From Deltaproteobacteria bacterium (lineage in GTDB: Bacteria > Lernaellota > Lernaellaia > JACKCT01), in NCBI GenBank assembly GCA_027493875.1, contig JAOSJX010000027.1:129237-193236 (forward strand): DNA of 64,000 nucleotides. The letters run 5' to 3'. The notes under the pieces were generated by a model. The model saw only the letters and a list, made by a program, of their open reading frames with translations. It was not told the origin of the DNA and made no database searches. A program made the translations under genes and the position numbers. This document shows, one piece after another, positions 1-9,913 of this stretch. The first letter of the stretch is position 1. Each line of letters begins with the position of its first letter.

Positions 1-1
1 C

Positions 2-577
2 ACCGTCACCGTCCACTTCCAGGCGCAGCCCGAGGCGTGCACCGATTTCGTGGAGGGCGAGAACGTCGCGCAGCAGATCGGCGCCAAGGACGATCTCGAT
101 CAGGACGTCGAGGACGCCGCCGGGTCCTTCGCGTACCGCATCACCTGCGTGTGCGTGGTGGACTCCGACTGTGACGACGGCCAGTACTGCAACGGCGAAG
201 AGATCTGCAACGAATCTCATCAGTGCGAGAGCACGGGGAATCCGTGCCCGATCAACGACGCCGTCTTCTGCAACGGCATCGAAACCTTCGAATGCATTGA
301 AGCCACGGACGAGTGCGGCCACTCCGGCGATCCGTGCGTGGACGACGGCCTGTTCTGCAACGGCGGCTCGGTCTGCAACGAAGAGACGAAAGCCTGCGAG
401 GACGAGGGCAATCCCTGCGACGAGGGCGAGGAATGCAACGAGCAGATCGACATTTGCGAGGACGCCGAAGATCCGGTCGACGATGACGACGATACCTCCG
501 ACCCGATCGAACCCGGCGGCGACGAGGAGCCGGGCGAAGGCGAGGTGACCGGCGGCTGTTGCGGCTGCGGCGGCTGA
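2..577 (+). CDS. Cys-rich CNGxE-repeat secreted protein, C-terminal part
   Basis: The frame is open from the left edge, so only the C-terminal 191 residues or so are present. It carries three modules of the pattern DDG-(Q/L)-(Y/F)CNG-x(3)-CNE, with cysteines at regular spacing (around 150-440). These look like the disulfide-rich CNGxE modules of deltaproteobacterial surface proteins. After the last module comes an acidic spacer (VDDDDDTSDP, then Glu/Gly-rich) and a terminal GGCCGCGG. The same module and tail recur in the gene at 29415-33169. I infer a secreted or surface protein. The N-terminal domain and the function cannot be seen. Confidence 0.75.
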   Translation, partial: TVTVHFQAQPEACTDFVEGENVAQQIGAKDDLDQDVEDAAGSFAYRITCVCVVDSDCDDGQYCNGEEICNESHQCESTGNPCPINDAVFCNGIETFECIEATDECGHSGDPCVDDGLFCNGGSVCNEETKACEDEGNPCDEGEECNEQIDICEDAEDPVDDDDDTSDPIEPGGDEEPGEGEVTGGCCGCGG

Positions 578-601
578 CGAAAATCCGCGAGACTAAAAAA
601 C

Positions 602-632
602 GAGGGCCGCGTGGCTTTGACACGCGGCCCTC
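602..632. terminator. Rho-independent terminator
   Basis: A 12-bp perfect inverted repeat (602-613 with 621-632) closes a 7-base loop. It is preceded by a run of A (595-600) and followed by TTGATT, so it could work in both directions. It lies just after the stop of the Cys-rich gene. Confidence 0.75.
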
Positions 633-675
633 TTGATTCTAAGTTCCTTTGTTCCTTCGTTTCCGGCCGGATTTC

Positions 676-1888
676 ATGGTGAAAAATTCCAAGCCTCTGG
701 CGACCGCCGCCGCGTCCGTCCTCGCCGTCCTCGGGTTGGCGGCGGGCCTTTATTTATCCCGGCTCGACCTCGACGTCCGGGCGCGCGGCGCGCAGAGCGT
801 CGACAGCTTCTGCAACATCAGCGCGAAGGTCGATTGCGTCGCCGTGGCCTCCAGCCGCTACGCCGATTTGTTCGGCGTTCCGTGGGCGTTTCTCACGGCG
901 GAATACTTCGGCGTCATGCTGCTCTTGCTGGCGCTGCCCGCGTGGCCACGGTGGCCGCTGCGCGCGCGGTGGTCGTACGTTTTTCTGGATGAGCGCGGCG
1001 GGGCTGCCCGTTTGCGCGGCGCTCGCCTACGTCGCCGTCGCCAAAATCGGCGCGCTGTGCGTCGTGTGCTCCGCGGTCTACGCCGTCACCCTCGCGATCT
1101 TTATCCTCTCGATCGCGACGCATCGCGGCCGGTTCGGCGAACTGCTTCGCGGCGCGCCCGCCGAATGGGCCGGGCTGTTGCGCGAAAGGCCCATCGCGTT
1201 GACGGTCCCGGTTCTCGTCGTCGTTCTCGGCGCCGCGCAGTGGGCCGTCGTGCCGCGCCTGCTTCCGCACCCGGCGCCGCCGCCGGCCGTCGTCAAGCCC
1301 GTGCCGGCCCCCGCTCCGCCGCATGACGCCGGTCCTCCGCCGTGGCAAGTCCTGCCGGTCGACGGCCGCTCGCTGGGGCCGGGGACGCGCCGGTCCGAAT
1401 CGAGGAATTCACCGATTTCGAGTGCCCGTTCTGCAAAAAGGCGCACGGCGTTCTCATGGATCTCGTCGTGAAAAGCGACGGCGCGGTCCGCGTCACGCAC
1501 CGCGATTTTCCGCTCGACATGTCGTGCAATCCGGCGATCGACCGGCCTTTCCACGAGCACGCGTGCGAGGCGGCGATGTTCGCGCGCTGCGCCGCCGCGC
1601 AGGACCGTTTTTGGCCGATGAGCGACAAACTGTTTACCTCGGCGCTGGGGCTCGATCCCACCGCGCTGCGGACCTACGCGAAGGACCTCGGGCTCGATCT
1701 GGCGGCGCTGGAGAAGCTGCGTGGCGGATCCGGCGACGCGCGCGGAGATCTCGAAGGATATCGAGGAGGCGCGCGGCCTCGGCGTCGGCGGCACGCCCAC
1801 CTACTTCGTCAACGGTGAGCGCATCGTCGGCCTCAAACCGCCCGAATTTTGGGAGCAGACCCTCGAGCGCCATCTCGCCGGGAGCTGA
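676..1888 (+). CDS. Vitamin K epoxide reductase / DsbA-like thioredoxin fusion
   Basis: Predicted membrane oxidase for periplasmic disulfide formation. The N-terminus has a transmembrane helix followed by VKOR features: a cysteine pair around CNISAKVDC, a conserved Ser/Tyr stretch, a GVPWAF segment, and a second redox motif CVVC before another helix. A Pro-rich linker leads to a DsbA-like domain with active site CPFC in FTDFECPFCKKAHG and a cis-Pro-like GGTPTYFVNG near the end. The frame shifts about three times: near 976 (a T5 run), near 1378 (G-rich) and near 1725. The family is known from fused VKOR-thioredoxin proteins, and the fused DsbA domain is the natural partner. ATG 676 is chosen over 649 because the helix starts soon after. 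No clear ribosome site is visible. Confidence 0.8.
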
Positions 1889-1939
1889 CGCCGCCGCGCG
1901 AGCGGGAAGCTCTGCCTCATTCCGAATTCGTCATTCGGT

Positions 1940-2758
1940 TCAATCTTCGATTTCGATTTCGATCTCGCCGATCTCGTCGCCGGCGTTCGGCGGCGGCGCG
2001 GCCGGCGAGGCGGCCGGGGACGGCGGCGCGGCTTTGGCGGCGGCTTGCGCTTGGAGTTCTTTGAGCTCTTCGGGCCAATGAAAGCGGTAGAGCTTTTCGA
2101 GCGAACGGATGTAGTCGCCGAACCGCGTTTCGTCCTCGCCGACGAAGGAAATGATGCGCACGCCCGCGCCGTAGGGATGGTCCAGGTCGTCCTCGCCGCA
2201 TTCGAACGACGCGATCACTTCGACGAGGCACATCAGCGGCGTTTCGAGGCTCGCGCTTTTCAGGCTCATCTCGAACTGGCGCCCCACTTCGAGGGGCCGG
2301 CCCGTGCGGACGTACAGCCCGCCCGCGGAAACGTCCAGCGTCGCCGCGTCGATGAGGTCCATGACGTCGTCGCTGGAGATTTCCAGCACATCGGTAAAGC
2401 GCGTGTGCTCGCGGCGTTCGTATTCGCGCCGGAGAAGCCTTTCGACGAAACTCTCGTAATGCTCGGGCCGGTCGGTCAACCGGACGCCGACGAGATACCG
2501 GTTCTTTGAAATACTCGGCAGGTCGCGGCACCAGACCACGGTCCCTTTCATTTTCATCGTTTTTTCGGTGGGAACGTTGAGATCGAATTCCAGCTCCTGC
2601 CCGACTTGCAGCGACCGGTTGCAGCTCATGCCGAGGCCGGTCTTCGCCAGATCGTTGACGTGGCCGAAAAATTGGAAGGCGCCCGCCTGGACCTTGGCGA
2701 GAAGGTTTTTCGCGACGCGCTTCTGAAGCCGGAGCGTTTTGGGATCGACTTCGGTCAT
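1940..2758 (-). CDS. Tandem PilZ-domain protein
   Basis: About 272 residues with two PilZ-like halves. The first half keeps only part of the signature (QKRVAK, then NDLAKTGLGM). The second has a full c-di-GMP-binding pattern: RREHTR for the RxxxR element and DVSAGGLYV for DxSxxG. The C-terminus is Ala/Pro-rich and ends in an acidic EIEIEIED tail. The start is fixed by a strong GGGGAGGT site 8 bases before ATG 2758. The frame runs open into the upstream DUF697 gene only because that gene's stop is hidden by indels. A c-di-GMP effector role is inferred from the motif. Confidence 0.82.
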   Translation of the reverse strand: MTEVDPKTLRLQKRVAKNLLAKVQAGAFQFFGHVNDLAKTGLGMSCNRSLQVGQELEFDLNVPTEKTMKMKGTVVWCRDLPSISKNRYLVGVRLTDRPEHYESFVERLLRREYERREHTRFTDVLEISSDDVMDLIDAATLDVSAGGLYVRTGRPLEVGRQFEMSLKSASLETPLMCLVEVIASFECGEDDLDHPYGAGVRIISFVGEDETRFGDYIRSLEKLYRFHWPEELKELQAQAAAKAAPPSPAASPAAPPPNAGDEIGEIEIEIED

Positions 2759-2846
2759 GACCGCGTACCTCCCCGCCGGCGGACGGATCCGTCCGCGCCT
2801 TCGTAACATCGGCAGGCCGTGGGAAAGGCTGAAGCGCCGGGCCGGG

Positions 2847-3634
2847 TCACGCGCTTCCCGTTTTCGGTTTGGGAGCTTTTTTTCTTCGGAGCCGCTTTCT
2901 TTCGCGCCGCCGGTTTCTTTTTCGGCGGCGCCTTCTTCGCGGCGGGTTTTTTGGTCGCCCCCGTCGCCGGCGTCCTTGTGCTTGCGCTCCCAGACGCGGA
3001 CCGCGTCGACCACCTGCTTGTAATTCGCCTCGAAGGCGGCGCGGGCGTCTTTCACGAACTTGTCGCGCGCGCGCAGAAAACTCTCGGTGACCTCTTTCTC
3101 CTGCACCTTCATGCGTTCCTGGGCTTTGGCCCACACCTCGCCCGCGCGCTCGCCGACGTCGGAGGCCTCGTCAAACACGGCCCGCATCCCCGCTTCCGTG
3201 GCCGTGCGCCCCGCCGCCCGCTCCTTGAAGTAGTAGTCCATGACTTTGCCGATGGCGTAGGTCAGCGCGTACACGACGGGCATGCTCGCGACGTAGCCGA
3301 AAAACGGAACGAACTTCAGCGTGGTGATCGCGATCTGCCGCGCGAGCAGTCCCAGGCCGAGAACCCCGAGGATCTCCTTGGCGATCTCCGTGGCGCTCTC
3401 GCGCGTGACGTCCACGCCGCGCACCTTCGCGATTTTGAACCCCATGTAGCCTTGAATGGGGGTGAGAACGAAAAAATCCGCCACCGGGATCGTCGTGCCC
3501 GCGACGCCGGCGCAGGTCACGCACGTGATGCCGATGAGTTTTTGAACCTTTTCGTCCGGGCTCAGTTCCTCGTTGGTCTCGACCTCGAAGTAGTCGAGCA
3601 TGAGCCGCTTTTGCAGTTCGTGAATCAGGCCCAT
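2847..3634 (-). CDS. DUF697/YcjF-like membrane protein with Lys-rich tail
   Basis: The N-terminal half carries the DUF697-type segment (LIGITCVTCAGVAGTTIPVA, then FFVLTPIQGYMGFKIAK) with hydrophobic hairpins, followed by further hydrophobic stretches to about residue 130 and then a charged, probably helical region. The C-terminus becomes a basic K/A/P-rich tail (AAKKAPPKKKPAARKKAAPK) when two A-run indels (near 2949 and 2878) are repaired, and it then stops at 2847. Without repair the frame reads into the PilZ gene and mimics a fusion. The DUF697 family is often found with GTPases, but none is adjacent here. Function unknown. Confidence 0.65.
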
Positions 3635-3734
3635 CGTGCCCCCGACGCCTGACGATGAATGACGCGTTGCCCGCTTGACCGCGCTCGACGCGGTACCCCA
3701 TGATACCGCATTTCCCGCTGTTTCGGGAGGGAAT

Positions 3735-5165
3735 GTGCCGCGCGTCTGGTCGCCGGAAGCGGCCGAGGGCGTCAGAAGCCCTTTTCTGGTCCGGTACCAT
3801 TATCCGATCGTGTTGTTGTTGGCGCTCGCGGGGGTGTCGTCGCGTTCGGACCGCGCCCGGACGGGCTCGCCGTCGCGGGCCAGCGCGCCATCGGCATCTT
3901 CGTTTTGTGCGCCGGATTGTGGGTAACCGGCGTCATCCCGCTGCAAATCACTTCCGTGCTCGCCATCATCCTGCTGCCCCTCCCTGCGCATCATGCCCGC
4001 GGCCGAGGCGTTCGCGCTGTTCGGCAACAACGCCGTCTTCTTCATCCTCGGCGCGTTCATCATCTCCGCGGTGCTGGTCGAGTGCGGGCTGTCCACGCGC
4101 CTTACCGTCCTTGTGCTCGAGCGCGGGGCGTTCTCGCCGCGCAGCCTGCGCACGTCGATCCTTTTGTTCGGCGCGTTCGCCAGTTTCTGGATGAGCGAGC
4201 ATGCCGTGGCCGCGATGATGTACCCCATCGTGCTCGCCCTGGTGGGCGCTTTGGGATTGAAGCCCGGATCGCGTTTCGGCATGAGCTTCTTTTTCGCGAT
4301 GGCGTGGGGATGCGTGATCGGCGGCATCGCCACCTACCTCGGCGGCGCGCGCAATCCGCTGGCGATGGGAATCCTTTACGCCGACACCGGCGTACGCATT
4401 CCCTTTCTTTCGTGGATGATCGCTTCGCTGCCGCTGGTCGCGCTTCTTCTCGCCAGCGCGCTGATCCTTCTGCGCGTCATGTTCGCCGAGGAGCCCGTCG
4501 ACCTGGACGCGGCGCGCCGGTCGCTCCGCGAGGAGCATCAAAATCTCGGCGCCGTGAAGGGACAGGAAATCGGCGTCGCCGTGATTACGGTCCTGACCAT
4601 CATCGCGTGGATCGCGCTGCACGATTTCATCGGCCTCGCCATCATCGCGCTCGTCGCCGTCGCCCTGCTGTTCATCTTCCGGCTCACGCAATGGGAAGAG
4701 GTTCAGCGCAACGTCAACTGGGGCATCATTCTCATGTACGGCGGCGCCATCGCGCTCGGCAGCGCGCTCAGCACCACCGGCGCGGCGGCGTGGTTCGTCG
4801 ACGTCACCCTCGAACGCATGCCGCTGTCGTCGTTCGCGCTTGTTTGTCTCTTGGGAGCTTTGTCGCTCCTGCTGACGGAGTTCATCAGTAACGCTGCGGT
4901 CGTCTCGGTCATCATGCCGGTGGCGATCGGCCTGGCGCGGTCGCACGGCATCCCGTTCGAGATCATGACGTTCGCCGTCGCGCTCCCGTCGGGACTCTCC
5001 TACGTCCTACCGATGGGAACGCCGGCGACGGCCATCGCCTACGGCTCGAAATTCATGACGCAAAAGGACTTCATGCGCGTCGGCCCCCTCATGGCCCTCA
5101 TCAGCCTGACGCTTTTCGCGCTGGTCGCGAAATTGTGGTGGCCGATGATCGGCTACCGATTCTAG
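3735..5165 (+). CDS. DASS (SLC13-like) anion transporter
   Basis: Multipass membrane protein of the divalent anion:sodium symporter family, with about 11-12 hydrophobic segments. Family-like stretches include GNNAVFFILGAFIISAVL, the SEHAVAAMMYPI substrate/sodium-loop region in the first half, and its pseudo-repeat TEFISNAAVVSVIMPVAI, then LPSGLSYVLPMGTPATAIAY near the C-terminus. The frame shifts near 3830 (G5) and near 3985, so the first helix is in another frame. GTG 3735 is a likely start and ATG 3675 an alternative. Substrate (dicarboxylate, sulfate or other) cannot be told from sequence. Confidence 0.8.
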
Positions 5166-5412
5166 TCATTCGATCAATTCGCCTAACAACTCCGGCCATC
5201 TGTCAGGGTATCCCGATTTTATTTTACCGGTTGTTCCCCATCGAATTCGCCGCTATTCTTTAGTGGATATCAGGCAAAATGAGACCTCTGCTGTGGGGGA
5301 ACGCTCCATTTAAGCCTTTTCCATTAGAACCCTCAAAACTCAAATTGCTACCGATTCTTTCGGAGCCGCCGTCGGCAGCGAAAAATTCCTCCACGCCCTG
5401 ACGCTTGGCGGC

Positions 5413-7097
5413 TTGGTCATTTTTATTCTCGTTCAGGCTTTCCTTCTAAGGACGGCACCTTTGGCGAACGCTCTCAACGAGCATGAATGGGACTACCTGA
5501 TTCGTCCCCTGCTTGTTTACGACGCGCAGGTTTTGGATCCGTCGGAAGATGCCCCCGGTTCGCCCAACACGGTACGCGGCCAGGGACCGCCGGGCGGACC
5601 GCCGTACGACTATCCCGTCGTCCACGGCACCCTGGGCGGCATGTTCTATTTTTATATGGCGCTGCTCCTCGCCTTCGGAAAATCGGCGCCGGCGATCAAG
5701 GCGGCCTACGCCGCGCTGCATACACTGAGCGTCGTGATGATCTACGCCATCGCGCGCGCGGTCGAACCGGACGCGCGAAAGAAAGCCATGACCGGCTTGG
5801 CCGCGGCGCTCATCGCGGTCAGTGCGCCCTTCTTCAACAAAGATCCCTTCGTCTCGGCGAATCCCGAGGAAGTCGTGTCCCTCGCCCTGTTCCTTCCGGT
5901 GGTTTGGCTCTACGTCAAGCGCGGCGTCGCGACGAGCGGCATCGTCTATGGTTTTCTCTGCTTCGTCGTGACGGCCGTTAAAGTCTACCCGGGCATCCTC
6001 CTCGCCGGGCTTCTCGGAATGGACGCGCTGCGCCGGATTATATTTTCGCGCGAGCGGCGCGTGGAACGATGGCTCTTCCACTTCGTGACGGTCTGGCTCG
6101 CCGCCTCCACCGTTCAGGCGATGCGGACAAACGCGTTCCCATTATTGGAATATTGGTTTCTCGAAAAAGCCTGCATCCGTACGTCAATCCCGCGGCGACC
6201 ATCACGCAGCGCGTTTATCAAATGGCGGCCGCGGCCATGAACTATAACAGCCCATTCCTGGTCCTCGATACGCTGGCACGGCATTACTTCCACGATATCC
6301 TTCATTTTCTCGCGGTCAACGCGCTGTTCGCCGCGGCTTGGTGGACAAACATCAAAATCGTTCGCGTTTTTATCGGGTTCGCGGCGACCGGCCTCGCGGT
6401 TTGCGCCCTGAGTTATTTCCGGATTCACGACGATGAAACCGCCGCGTTGTTTCTCTACTTCATGTTTCCGTTCGTCGCGGTGGCGGCGGCGGTGGCGTTC
6501 ACCCGGCTTACGGTATGGCTGCGCCAGCGGAAAGATGTTTGGGGGAGGGCCGCTCCTACTTTCCTTTCCCTGGCGGCGCTGGTTTCCATAACGCATTCCT
6601 TCGCGCAAACGGTTTCCCACATCGCTCTCGCGCCGGCGCCGCCGTACGCGGAGTTCTCCGATTACCTGGGAAAGCGGTCTCTTCAGCACCGGAAGCATAT
6701 CTACATCGTGATGCCGCGAGAGGACCGGGCCTTCGGCGCGCTCGAAAGCATGATCCACTTTCACTTCGTCGGCAGGCACAAGAGCGAGTTTACGCCCTAC
6801 CGAAGGATCAACGCCGCGGGCGACTGCGACGAAACCGTCCGCGACTGGGCGGGCGAAGCCCGGAGCGCGGGTTATCCGCGCGGCCTCTACGTCTACCTCG
6901 GTTCCGTCGATCGGGCGCGCGCCCTGAAGCTCCACAATCAAAAGCTGCATTGGGGCGTTTTCGACCAGGGCGACGGAGACGACGGATGGATCTACGGCTA
7001 TTCGTTCCGGCGCTTCCGCGACGACGACCCCTATCCCGACCGCCCCGTCGTCATCGAAAGCTGCCTGATCGACGTTTCGTCCGATCAGGGCTCGTAA
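5413..7097 (+). CDS. Multipass membrane protein, GT-C glycosyltransferase-like
   Basis: About 560 residues with roughly eight to ten hydrophobic helices and a soluble C-terminal domain. The first external loop has NEHEWDYLIRP, an acidic motif reminiscent of the catalytic Asp/Glu of GT-C transferases (PMT/ArnT-like). The helices AIKAAYAALHTLSVVMIYAI and LIAVSAPFFNKDPFVSANPE fit that fold. A one-base indel near 6160 splits it into two frames. TTG 5413 is only a possible start, since the frame is open back to 5314. The last 13 bases overlap the convergent START-like gene. Family placement is inference, and the substrate is unknown. Confidence 0.5.
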
Positions 7098-7972
7098 CCC
7101 ACAGCCTCCTTATACGCCGCGCGCTCCTCTTCCCACTCCTTGAGATCGTCGATGTGATACTTGCGCATGTGCGCGTCGAACTGCGTCCCGAGAAAGAGCA
7201 GGCTGTCGGCCAGCGCCGGGAGCGCGGTTTTCGTGGCTTTGTTGACGATCGCGGTCATCGAGCCGACGTTCCCTCCCGGGTTGGAATCCACCCAATAGAC
7301 CGTGTCCGTCTTCAGCAGATCGGCCTTCGATTTAACGAACTCTTTCGGCAGAGGAGAAAGGTGCCACGCCCCGACGTTGCGCTCGGTGAGCACCGCGCTT
7401 TCGCGGAATTTGTCCATGCCCTTGTTCCAGCCGCTTTGGCACTTGAGGCCGGGAACTTGTTTCCAAGACGTCTCCCATGGAAACCCGTCGCGGTTGGGGA
7501 CGCGGTCGAGCGAAAAGTGGCGCGGGTCGATAAACGGCAACACGAGGAGCTGGTAGAGATAAAACGTGCCGTTTTCCGTGCAATGCGCCGAGTCGAAGAC
7601 ATACGGCATAAACGTGCGGCGTTTTTCGCCGAGCGATCCGTTTTTCGGAAACTCCGCGGATTGCAGGTCGAAGCAACCGACGTCCGTCACGATGCGCCAC
7701 GCCGTCGGCGGATCGTAAGGCAGCATGAGGCGCATATACCCGGCTTTCGCTTCTCCCTCAGTGTCGATGAGGCGGCACACGGGCTTGCCGCCCATGAAAT
7801 CTTCGCGTTCGGATTCCGTCATTTGAATCGCGGGGGCGGCGACCCGCATTTTCTTTCCGGGTCTGACGTCGAAACTGGGCGCCCCGTCCTTAAACACACC
7901 CCAACCGGCAAGCGCCGTGACGAGAACCGATGCAACGGCGGCGCCGAGAACGACGCGAAGAAAATTTTTCAT
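7085..7972 (-). CDS. START/SRPBCC-like exported protein
   Basis: 295 residues. Starts at ATG 7972 behind a GGAG site. Residues 1-30 form a signal peptide or membrane anchor (FLRVVLGAAVASVLVTALAG). The body has START-like features: GYMRLMLPYDPPTAWRIVTD early, a central YLYQLLVLPFIDPRHFSLDR strand region, and a C-terminal helix (MTAIVNKATKTALPALADSL) that resembles the lid helix of START domains. I infer a periplasmic or membrane-bound hydrophobic-ligand binder. The 3' end overlaps the convergent upstream gene by 13 bp. Ligand unknown. Confidence 0.55.
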   Translation of the reverse strand: MKNFLRVVLGAAVASVLVTALAGWGVFKDGAPSFDVRPGKKMRVAAPAIQMTESEREDFMGGKPVCRLIDTEGEAKAGYMRLMLPYDPPTAWRIVTDVGCFDLQSAEFPKNGSLGEKRRTFMPYVFDSAHCTENGTFYLYQLLVLPFIDPRHFSLDRVPNRDGFPWETSWKQVPGLKCQSGWNKGMDKFRESAVLTERNVGAWHLSPLPKEFVKSKADLLKTDTVYWVDSNPGGNVGSMTAIVNKATKTALPALADSLLFLGTQFDAHMRKYHIDDLKEWEEERAAYKEAVGYEP

Positions 7973-8033
7973 TCGTCGGGCTCCTTTTTGAAGCCCCGGA
8001 TACCACAAAGCGTCCGCGCGGAAAACCGGCGTC

Positions 8034-8062
8034 CCAAAAGAAGCCGCCCTCATCGGGCGGCT
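8034..8062 (-). terminator. Hairpin terminator, minus strand
   Basis: An 8-bp stem (AGCCGCCC 8042-8049 with GGGCGGCT 8055-8062, loop TCATC) is followed on the minus strand by TCTTTT. It sits upstream of the START-like gene and would stop leftward transcription coming from the dnaN intergenic region. Confidence 0.5.
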
Positions 8063-8567
8063 GATGTCAGATCAATTCGAAAAACGTTCCTTTTAGAAAA
8101 ATCGGGGCAGGAAACTGTGGGTAGGTTTTTTTCTAGGATAGCGGATTTATTTTGGGTTGGGTGAAGGCCGTGAAAACGATTTTCGCGGGCCTCCTATTTT
8201 TATAGGGATCAAGGAGATTCGGTGCGCGCTTCCTGCCTCATTTCGGTTATCAAGGAGCGGTCTGAATGAATCGTCATTCACTGTCTGAAATTTAACGCGC
8301 TGCGGCGAAAAAGTCAACCCTTTTTCACCCTTTTTCGCGGTGGAAAAGCCTGTGGTCAAAGCCCTTGATTTCTTGTATAGAGGGTGTGGGAAACAAGATA
8401 TCCCCTGCTGCCGCCCACCCGCCGCGGAATAGCCCACGAGGCTATCCACAAGAAAAAACCTTGGCGGGCTCTCGGCTTAGGGGGTTTTTCCACGAATCAA
8501 CAGGGCCTACTACGACGACGGTCTTTTTAAGTATAGAGAATTAAAGGAACTTCGAGGAGAACCGCGC
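8063..8567. other. Candidate chromosomal origin (oriC) upstream of dnaN
   Basis: Roughly 500 bp with no convincing gene. It contains DnaA-box-like 9-mers: CTATCCACA at 8442 (one mismatch to TTATCCACA), TTTTCCACG at 8486, and on the minus strand TGTGGTCAA at 8351 and TGTGGGAAA at 8385. AT-rich patches (8090-8160, 8520-8545) stand out against the high-GC background. The neighbour dnaN, and mnmG 15 kb away, are often close to oriC. No dnaA is seen in the window. The call is inference. The region may simply hold the dnaN promoter. Confidence 0.35.
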
Positions 8568-9686
8568 ATGGACTTTACCATCCAGAAGGACGAGTTCATC
8601 AAGGGGCTTTCCCGCGTCCAGTCGATCATCGAAAAACGAACCACCCTGCCGATTTTGTCGAACGTCCTGCTCGAAACCCGGGACAACGCGCTGCAGGTTG
8701 TCGGAACCGATTTGGAAGTTGGAATCAAGGGCCGCTGCGAAGCGTCTTTCAAGAAAAAAAGGCTCGCTGACGGTTCCGGCCAAAAGCTCTTCGAAATCGT
8801 CCGTGAAATGCCCGATGGCGAAATCCATTTCAAAACCGTCGAGGGCAACTACGCGCAGATTACCGGCGGTCACGTCCGCTTCAAGATCGCCGGCATCGCA
8901 CCGGACGATTACCCCATTCTTCCCGACTACCAGGACGAGAGTTTCTTCCCGCTGCCGGTCGAGGATCTCGCGGATATGCTCGATAAAGTCATCCACGCCG
9001 TCGGCAGCGACGAAACGCGGCCTTATCTCAACGGCGTCTATTTTCACACGGCGGACGCGGAAGGAAAAAAGCGGCTTCGCGCCGTCGCCACGGACGGCCA
9101 TCGTCTCGCGCTGTGCGACAAGGCGCTGCCCGACGGCAGCAAGTTCGCCGTCAAGCCCGGCGTCATTCTTCCGCGGAAAGGCGTGTTGGAGCTCAAGAAG
9201 CTGTTGGACGGCTCCGCGGACGATCTGGAGATCTGCGTCTCCGAACGCAACGCGATTTTCCGTCTGGGCACGACGCTCGTCATCATCCGGTTGGTGGACG
9301 GCGATTATCCCGATTACAACACGGTGATTCCCAAGGGGAACGAAAAGGTCATTACGTGTTCGCGTGACGATCTGTTCGCGGCGCTGCGCCGCGTTTCGTT
9401 GCTGACCGAAGATCTCGGCCGCGGCGTCCGGTTCTCGCTGCGCAAAAAAATGATCGAAGTCTCCTGCGAAAATCCCAATCTCGGCGAAGCGCACGAGGAA
9501 ATGGCGGTGAGTTACGACGCGGAGGATTTCGATATCGGATTCAACGCCCGGTATTTTCTCGATGCGCTGGGCGTCGTGCGCGACGAGGACGTGAATTTGT
9601 CGTTTGGCGACGCCTTCAGCCCGGTGCTTTTGAAAACACCGTCGGATTCCGGCTTCTTGTCGGTGTTGATGCCGATGCGGCTGTAA
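8568..9686 (+). CDS. dnaN: DNA polymerase III beta subunit (sliding clamp)
   Basis: 372 residues, the usual beta-clamp length, in one intact frame. The N-terminus MDFTIQKDEFIKGLSRVQSI and the motifs TLPILSNVLLET, KIAGIAPDDYPILPD, RAVATDGHRLALCDK and the C-terminal LSVLMPMRL are typical of the three-domain clamp. It encircles DNA and tethers polymerase III and repair partners. A ribosome site (CGAGGAG) lies 9 bases before ATG 8568. It stands alone, with the candidate origin upstream and rocD convergent downstream. Confidence 0.97.
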   Translation: MDFTIQKDEFIKGLSRVQSIIEKRTTLPILSNVLLETRDNALQVVGTDLEVGIKGRCEASFKKKRLADGSGQKLFEIVREMPDGEIHFKTVEGNYAQITGGHVRFKIAGIAPDDYPILPDYQDESFFPLPVEDLADMLDKVIHAVGSDETRPYLNGVYFHTADAEGKKRLRAVATDGHRLALCDKALPDGSKFAVKPGVILPRKGVLELKKLLDGSADDLEICVSERNAIFRLGTTLVIIRLVDGDYPDYNTVIPKGNEKVITCSRDDLFAALRRVSLLTEDLGRGVRFSLRKKMIEVSCENPNLGEAHEEMAVSYDAEDFDIGFNARYFLDALGVVRDEDVNLSFGDAFSPVLLKTPSDSGFLSVLMPMRL

Positions 9687-9764
9687 ACGCTCACGATGAG
9701 CGCGGTTCAAGATTTTTCATTGCCGTCGATCGACCGCGTTAGCGGGTCATCGTTGTAACCCGGT

Positions 9765-9875
9765 TGACGGTTCACAGTTCAAAGTCGACAGTCGAAAACC
9801 CCCACGGTTGGAAGTTGCGGCGCCGCCGAAGAATGCTGTTAACTGTTGACTGAAAACTGTCGACCGCGCCTATCT
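9765..9875. repeat. Imperfect word repeat rich in GTTGAC/CAGT
   Basis: Short related words (GGTTGACGGTTCACAGTTC, GTCGACAGTCG, AACTGTTGACTG, AACTGTCGACCG) are arranged in opposing orientation around a G/C-rich centre, between the convergent dnaN and rocD genes. The style matches the word-like intergenic repeats at 22928, 47776 and 52601. Confidence 0.45.
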
Positions 9876-9913
9876 CATGTTTGTTGAGGAGATCCGTATA
9901 TTCGCGAACGGCT

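Noticed and set aside
1940..3634. A single 564-residue DUF697-PilZ fusion protein
   Set aside because: The PilZ half has its own strong ribosome site at ATG 2758, and two A-run indels explain the loss of the DUF697 stop at 2847.
8147..8449. 100-codon minus-strand frame in the dnaN upstream gap
   Set aside because: No ribosome site, no recognisable domain, and odd composition; more likely non-coding origin or promoter DNA.
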